64,000 nt of DNA, taken from Climacium dendroides (lineage: Eukaryota > Streptophyta > Bryopsida > Hypnales > Climaciaceae). Below are positions 57,206 to 64,000 of the stretch, one piece after another. The DNA is taken from positions 13,376,001-13,440,000 of the forward strand of contig OX467088.1 of assembly GCA_950106755.1 (NCBI GenBank), read 5' to 3'. The notes beneath the pieces were generated by a model. It saw only the letters and a program-made list of their open reading frames with translations, did not search any database and was not told where the DNA came from. The number at the start of each line of letters is the position of its first letter. Position 1 is the stretch's first letter. A program made the position numbers and the translations under genes.

Positions 57206-59278
57206 ATTTGGAACTAGTATGAAGAAATAGTGGTTGTTTTTGTGCAAAGAGGTATGTTGCCTTCTAAGAGGTTTGTGATTGTGTTTTCAACTTGTAATTG
57301 AACCATTGCAATTTTCATTGCACATTGTTATGAAGCATGTTGTGAGCTACTTGCATGTTGAATGGGGTGTGGAGATGAATAGAATGCTAGAATTTTAGGT
57401 TAATCCTTTTTTACGGGCCAATTGGGTGCCCTGATGGTATTTTTGAGGACAAACTTAGGTTTTATAGGATGGTATTGTGTGTTGGATTCACTAATTAGGA
57501 CTAAATTAAGACCTCTTTTGGTACCAAAGGAATTTTGAGTATGAGATGTGCCTAAGGTTATTGGAGTTCATTGCTTGAAGGCATTTAGATTTAGGGTCTC
57601 ATACACTCCTTTTGGCCCAACTTTGTGGATGGATTTTGCCTCGTGGTGAAATTTAGAATTAATAAGAATTAGTAAGGATTTAGAAGCCATAAGTGGAAGT
57701 AAAAGTGAATTTTGAGAATAGTAATTAGTGGATGAAGTTTAAAGCACCAATTAGTGGTCAAACTTCATCCATCGATAACTTTTGATAGGAAAGGTCAAAT
57801 TTAAATTAAGTTAGTATTTTCAAAATCTAAAGTCAAACTCTTTAAGGAACAAGTGATAAACATCCAAAAATAATAATTAAATAGAAGTCATTCAATGTAC
57901 TTAGTAAATAGGAGATAGTATAAAACCAATCAAAAACTTGAACAAAGAAGAAATTTAGTATTTGACTCACATAGAAGGCATTTCAAGGAGTATAAAGGTA
58001 GTTCAAACTTAAGAAAATATCTAAAAATCTAGAAAGAAATGAAGGATGAAGTTTAGGTTAGGAAACGAATGAAGTAACTTGAGAGTAATCCATCCCAATC
58101 CAAACTTGGAAGTTAGCTAGAAGATAACAACATAAAATAAAATCTAAATTTCATAGTCATTTGAAATAGATTAAGGGTTTAAAATAGTGGATGAGGTTTG
58201 GATAGCCTTTTTAAAGACTAAACTTCATCCGTCTGTAACTTTTGATAGGAAGGTCAAATCACTTCAAGTCTTATATTCTTGAAAATGGCATGAAAACCTC
58301 TATCATTTAGAATTTCTAAATTTAAACTATCACCACTTTAACTTGGAAATCACAGCGGCCTAGTTAGGATAAACCGGTTAGAGTAAATCTTACAACCTAG
58401 CTTGGTTTTCTTGGTTCTTTTGTATGTTTTTGCATGTTTAGGCATTAGAAAAGATTCATTGCTTAGAAGGCACAATGGAATGATGTTATGCACTCAATAG
58501 GCAAAATTCACATATGAAACAAAGAACCTGGTTGTGATTGTGTGTTTACCAAGGGTGGGTAAATAAATGCTCACAATGTTGCTTTACTTTTCCTCTACCT
58601 CAGACCCTAAGATACGACCCAAATCTAAGCCCATCGTAATAAAAATCTTAATCCATGCAGTTGAAGTACAACTATGCGTGTAATGGCAACCAATGCAAAA
58701 GATAAAGCTCTCCAGTGATCCGTGATTGGGCTTTCTAATGACAACTAGGGAGAAAACTTCAAAGGCACATAGAGTAAAGTAGAGATGAAAACTTTATGTG
58801 CAAAACTTCTTCACACTTATGCACTCATTAATGTAGTCACACCTTCTTCATGAAGCAAAACAAAGAATGAAGAATGAGAAATTGGTGAGGAAATGCAAAT
58901 GTGTATAAAGTGCAAGGCATTAATCATTTGACAATTACCATGAATCCCTAAGTCAAATCAAAAAGCCTAATGAACTATTGATAAAAATTATCTTTTTCAA
59001 CAAAATCACAAATGATCGAAAATGAAATGGGATAAAAAAGCCATGAGTTCATACATTTGAAAAGTACCTAAGGTGAAGCCACCTATAACCAATAACGTAA
59101 GCCATGATCTACAACAATATTCAGCGAAGCAAATATTTATTGAAGTACAAAGATAGAAATGGCTTTGTAGTAGAAAATTTACTGAATTTACAAAATTACT
59201 ATGAATTATGAAAGCCTGAAGTTGGGCTCGACCCATGTCCAATGTCTAGAGCCTTACAAAATCAATCACTGAGAGGGT
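57206..59278. other. Unassigned DNA with a duplicated palindrome
   Basis: Two related segments, about 57728-57830 and 58190-58290, share AAACTTCATCC.TC, TAACTTTTGATAGGAA and AGGTCAAAT. The first also has GGATGAAGTTT upstream of AAACTTCATCC, making a small hairpin. No gene was recognised in the rest. Confidence 0.4.
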
Positions 59279-60596
59279 AAGGTAAACTAGCCCATTGTGG
59301 TTAGAACGAGGATTTTGATATCATCTTGTTGCTAAATTTTTTAAATTTTTTTCCCACATTAGTACAAGTGTGAGAAACAGCAAATGCAATTGAAATTTTA
59401 TATATATATATATAAAAGTATGAATTTGCTACAAATTTTTAAAGTGTTTGATCCAAAAGAGTCTATAGACTACCTCATAACCAACAAAATCTATATCTGT
59501 AATGCTCATCTTACTACCTAAATGCAGTCATAATATTTTCTATCAATGAAGGCCTAAAAAGTCAATTTTACAATGAATTTCGCATTGAAAAGTTAGAAGT
59601 TCCTAATGAGGTCACTGTTCTCTGCATTACTGTCATGTAAGACATGCATTGTGGCCTACATCTCACATATTGAAGAAAATCTACAATGGGTCATTTGACC
59701 GCAATGGGCTGCTTTATGGGATGACGACCCATTTCCAACCACTTAAGCAATTACGCATATTTGAAGTGCAAATTTTTTGTGTGTGAAGTTTTTCCCATGT
59801 ACAGAAATAGAGTTTGGAAGGATTACATATTTTTTCAGAACTTTATTACACAAAACATATTTCCTATGAATTTTTTAATAGAAGATTTTCTTTAGCCTAT
59901 AATTATTTAGACCTTTCTATTCCTAACCATAGGCTGATTGCAAAATTGACCTAGGACTTGTTGCAATATTAACAACCTTGTAGCCAATCATAATGTGCCA
60001 CAACTACTCCTCGAACTACGTCACAATTCATGGAAATAGGACAGTCTATAAGTTGAAAATGAGGTGGTGGTTGGAAATGGGTCGGCTACTCTACCTTATT
60101 TTCTAAGGCCAAGACAGAGATGACATCATCTAAGGTAAGACAGCCCATTGCGGTCAAATGACCCATTTTGGTCGCCTAAGAAATGACCCATTGTGGTTTT
60201 TTTTCCAAGATGTGGGATGTGGGCAACAATGCATGTCTTACATGACAGCAATGGAGTGAACACTAACCTCATTAGGAACTTCTGAGTTTTCAGTGTGAAG
60301 TCCATTGTAAAAATTGACTTTTTTTGCCTTCTGTAATAGAAAATATTTTGACTGCATTAGACAGTGAGATGAGCATTACAGATTCAGATTTTAGTGGTCT
60401 TAAGGTAGTCTACAGAATCCTTTGGGCTCAATGCTTCAGAAATTTCTAGCAAATTCATACTTTGTCAAAAAAAAATTAATTTCAATTGCACTTGCTATTT
60501 CTCACACTTGTACTAATGTAAGAAGAAAATTGAAAAATTTCAGCAACAAGATGATGCCAAACTCCTCATTCTGACCACAATGGGCTGGTTTACCTT
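59279..60596. mobile_element. Giant foldback element, 1.3 kb with about 430-bp arms
   Basis: The left end AAGGTAAACTAGCCCATTG is matched by the right end CAATGGGCTGGTTTACCTT. The arms are inverse complements over about 430 bases with scattered mismatches: ACATTAGTACAAGTGTGAGA, AGAAGTTCCTAATGAGGT and GTCATGTAAGACATGCATTG occur in both. An inner palindrome is nested in the centre (GACCGCAATGGGCTG / CAGCCCATTGCGGTC). No transposase frame. It could be a foldback DNA transposon derivative and, if transcribed, would give a very long double-stranded hairpin RNA. Confidence 0.88.
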
Positions 60597-60794
60597 AGAG
60601 CTGATCCAAATTTATTGATATTTTGTGGATCTTTCAATCATCTCCAGTTCAGTTATGTCTGATTTATTTATGCACTCTCATTTCTAGTGAGATCAACAAG
60701 GTGGAGGGAGCCTCAAAAAATATTCCCTGAATTGAACTCTGTGCCTTGGACATGCACTGTCCACCACACTACACACAATGTGGGAGACACTATA

Positions 60795-61207
60795 AAGTAG
60801 GAGGCTCTAAAAGTGACCTTTCAAGGGCTGATTCGCCTTTTTTTCGCAGGTTTCTATGGACAAAATGATTTTTAGCTCATTTTTTAGAGAAAGAAAAATA
60901 GATGTGGAACACATCACAACTTGTTTCGTATCTTTCCAAGCATTTTTGAATTACTTATGAATTTTCAGAGATTCAAGTCATAGGCACCTATTTGTGACCT
61001 TGGGTGTCGCCAAATCTGTCCCCCTTGTGACTTATAAAGAAATGTGTAGAAACTCAAGACAATGATTGGCTCTTGCAATAAAAAAATTATTTTTCTTGAA
61101 TTTATTAATAGATCAATGAGGTTCATTCAAGGATCACCTTGCATTCATTCTACAGCTACCTCCAGGGTGGTCTGATGAAGAGGGGCGGATTTTGAGCCAC
61201 CTACCTT
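60795..61207 (+). mobile_element. MITE-like element, family B, copy 2
   Basis: Left end AAGTAGGAGGCTCTAAAAG, right end TTTTGAGCCACCTACCTT, which are inverse complements with few mismatches. Collinear with 36073-36488. Non-coding. Confidence 0.75.
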
Positions 61208-62229
61208 ATTCTCAATTTTTTTACAAGTGAGTATTTTGAATAAAGATGAGTAATATCTACACTTGAACCTAAACATGGGTGAACAATAATGAAAGATTGA
61301 AAGTGCATCCATCAAGGAGATACAAGAATAAGGTAATGTTGCAAGAATCTTTAGTTTTAAAAATAATTATTTTTATAGAAATATAAATAGCATGTTTTAC
61401 AACACCTAAATTGTGACACTCAATTGCACAAGGATCTAAAGCAAGGATTGGAATAGGCCTTAGGTTGTAAAGGGATGTTTGAAGAAGTGTCAATTTTTTA
61501 AAATTTGTTATGTTAAAGAATATGTCTATATATGAGTAATATAGAAAGATAATTTTACACTAAAACTAACAAAGGAGAGTTTGAGATGAAGGATTTGCAA
61601 AGAACTGCCTTTCCTTGTTTATACCATAAACCAAAATAACTACAATAATTCGTATTGATAAATCATTGTTATATGAAATTGAATCTTATTAATTGCCTTA
61701 ATTTTCAAAAGCAAATGGATTTAGGGATTGGACTCCTTTAAAGTCCAAAAATGATCTACTGATTAGAAATCATACTATAATTTGGAGTGGATTTTGGAGA
61801 ATCACTTTTAATAATTCTTTTGACAATGCAATTTCATTTCTATGAAATAGAATGACAAAGATTAAAACTATGTCAATTTGTCTTCATTAGTGAACCTCCA
61901 AAATTCGTGTCACCTACAAAAGTAATATCACTATAATTTTTAAAAATTTAAAAATTTAAAAAAAATTTAAAAAAATTGTAACATCCAATACTACTTCAAC
62001 TTACATTAATAAGTGGTTTTTGGTAAATTAATGTAGAGCTGCTAAAATTTAGGATTATGGTACCTATAGTGTTATTTATCCTATCATGTAATTCTTTCTA
62101 ATAGTCTAATTCTCATTTTGTTGACAATTAGTATTCATGTTGACAATTAACATTCATATGAAATTCTAATTTGGTGTTGAATGAACTATTTCGGTACTAA
62201 TTATAAAATTTTGGTGGATCTTAAATTGA
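61208..62229. other. Unassigned AT-rich spacer
   Basis: No gene or clear repeat was recognised. Runs of AAATTTAAAAA lie near 61940-61975. Confidence 0.35.
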
Positions 62230-62395
62230 CAATAATTGTTCATGGTGTCTTTTTTTTCAACACAAGTAAAGGTTCCTTTTACTACAAGAATGATAAAAAA
62301 AACAAGCAACAAGAAGCACAAAAACAACAAAGAGAAGATAAAGAGAGAGGGAACAATTGCCTCACTATAATGCAAACCATCTAAGGAGGTTGGAA
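62230..62395 (-). mobile_element. Possible LINE tail related to 6245
   Basis: Plus-strand TTTTTTTTCAACACAAGTAA then AGGTTCCTTTTACTACAAGA resembles TTTTTTACACAAATAAAGGA then ACCTTTATTGCAAG at 6250. On the minus strand this would be a 3' end followed by an A tail. Only the tail region is similar. Confidence 0.3.
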
Positions 62396-62574
62396 GTTCA
62401 TGTTGACTTTGGATGTCAAAACATTAGCATCATTATTTCCTTTCAATGTTGGAGTTTGTAATTAGTATTCTAAATACTAAATTTCTTTAGTAGTGTAGCA
62501 CTAATAGAACAAATCAATGTAGGATAGACAAATATCCCCAAATGATGGAGCTACTATAGTATATGCTTGGAATC

Positions 62575-63480
62575 ATAACATTGTATAATTAGACAATTGT
62601 CCTCCCCATATTGGATAGGTATCATGCCTCCTAAGATGCATGTGAGGGACTTATCATTTCATGCACAAATTGCGGTTGGCTAAGGAGTCATTAAAAAGAC
62701 AATTTTGTGTACTATAAAGATCCTCTTTTCAAGAATGAGAAAAAAAACTACCTTCTAGTAAACAACATTATGATTGTGATGGACATTACCTTTTGAACCT
62801 GCATGTGGTCAAAAGTACGTTTACATGGCCCTCAATGTACCATAAAGAGGGCATATAATATCATAAATCAAACAATGGTCCTCCTTATGCTACAAAAATA
62901 TTATACCTTCCTAGATGCTTAGGAGGGGACTTATTAGTCAACCCTTTAAACAACATACACCCCATGATCAAAACAATCACCAAAATGCTTGGATTATTAA
63001 ATCAATAGGTGCATTCTTTTTTTCTACAAGGGGCAATCAAGTCATCTAGTAGCCACTTTTTGGCCTCAATGTCATTTAAGGATTAATTCAAGGATTGGAG
63101 TTGCCTCAAGAGCCACCAATAAGACAACTTTGTTCACTATGGGGGGCCCTTCTCAAAGATGCAAAAGGAAATCTTGCCTTGTTGGTAAACAATACAAGTT
63201 AAGATTGTCATCCATGTTTACAGCGATAATCTAATAGTTGTGTGTGATGAAAAGGAAGCTTACATCATAACCCTCAATGTCCTGAAGAAGGCACATAACA
63301 TTGTATAACCAGGCAATGATCCTCCCCATGCTCAGGAGTTATCAAGTAATTCAAAGATTGGGGTTCAGTGAGGAGCTATCAATAAGACATTTGTACTCAT
63401 TATAGGGGTCCCCTTTTCAAGGAAGCAGAACGGGCCCCTGCTTCATTGGAAAACAATGTTATGCATTACATTGTCATGCA
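62575..63480 (+). repeat. Tandem repeat of about 250-350 bp, three diverged copies
   Basis: Each copy has the order ATAACATTGTATAA or similar, CAATGRTCCTCC, TTATTAG/TCAAGTAATT, GGATTGGGGTT or a variant, AATAAGACAATTTT or a variant, GGGGTCCC.TTTCAAG, then TGGTAAACAATGTTA or a variant. A fourth copy lies at 15395-15620. Some units have lost blocks, so period length varies. Confidence 0.65.
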
Positions 63481-63609
63481 AGCTATGGCTTCTGGTTCAT
63501 CTGCAATCTCACTCAACTGGTGGGTCTGTGTGGAATTGTGGGCTGCTAGTTAAAAAACCACGGCAAATTGAAGCACCCAGAAAAAAAAACTCCAACCATT
63601 AGGGTTGGT

Positions 63610-64000
63610 GTAACTCAAAAACTGCCATTTTTATTGCAAAGAGTGAAAATATTTGAAAATTAATTTTTTTTCAAATTTAACTGTAGGATCATACACCTTA
63701 CTAGTATGAGAATGTGTGGAATAAATTTCAAAAATTTTGACCGCACAAATTGAAAATATTTGTGTTTAAAGTAAAGAAACAAGTTTTTTTTTGTACATTG
63801 TAGGATTAGATTACTTGACTTTGAACCTTTGTAACTTAAATTTTTTGCACTAAAAAGTTTTGAGGTTTGAATCTTTATGGTTGGGAATTGAGTTGAGAGC
63901 TAAGAAAAGAATTTCAAAAAAGCTTAATTTTCATTCTTCAAAAAATTGTTAAGCAAAAGTAGGTACAAGATAGAAAGAAAATCTAAATTATTAGTATCTT
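63610..64000 (+). mobile_element. TTAA family copy running off the window
   Basis: Collinear with about 8010-8420: AAAACTGCCATTTTTATTGC, AGTATGAGAATGTGTGGAAT, TTGAATCTTTATGGTTGGGA and TAGGTACAAGATAGAAAG. The left terminus is not clear and the right end is outside the window. Confidence 0.55.

Overview
The window looks like nuclear DNA of a vascular land plant with a large, AT-rich, repeat-filled genome. It holds two intron-containing genes in 64 kb. The rest is decayed non-autonomous repeats, with no intact gag, pol or transposase frame. A gymnosperm (conifer-like) or fern-like genome fits best, but the sequence alone does not fix the lineage. Bacterial features such as operons, ribosome binding sites and CRISPR arrays do not apply.

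Layout. 1-23 kb is a repeat desert. It contains foldback elements, about seven copies of a TTAA-flanked element with CCCCTAAAG ends, two families of small inverted-terminal-repeat elements (ends AGGTAGG), a probable LINE tail and short tandem arrays. 23-28.75 kb is a decaying tandem array of about 430-490 bp units. Its freshest, CpG-rich units end about 27 bp before a TATA box. 28.77-33.7 kb is a plus-strand F-box/leucine-rich-repeat gene (4 coding exons, 579 aa predicted). Its last coding codons and 3' UTR are repeated in series to 34.4 kb. 34.5-37.9 kb is repeats. 37.95-44.3 kb is a minus-strand ICE1/SCREAM-type bHLH gene (7 coding exons, 521 or 517 aa predicted), possibly with a 5' UTR exon at 44.24-44.29 kb. 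44.8-49 kb is upstream and intergenic DNA with CT/GA-rich tracts. 49-56 kb is a family of long direct repeats with later insertions. 56-64 kb is more repeats, including a 1.3 kb foldback element with about 430 bp arms.

Function. The bHLH gene belongs to the family that partners SPEECHLESS/MUTE/FAMA-type factors in stomatal development and controls cold-response genes. The F-box gene would be the substrate-binding part of an SCF ubiquitin ligase. Nothing in the sequence ties the two genes functionally.

Main points for the hunt. (1) A family with TTAA target-site duplication, the insertion signature of piggyBac-type transposons, supported by an empty site in a paralogous repeat. (2) A promoter-abutting tandem array with a CpG-decay gradient. 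(3) Repeated local duplication of exon 3' ends with their donor or stop in both genes. (4) Very long foldback elements. All exon coordinates were read by eye from splice signals and reading-frame phase and have not been tested against transcripts.
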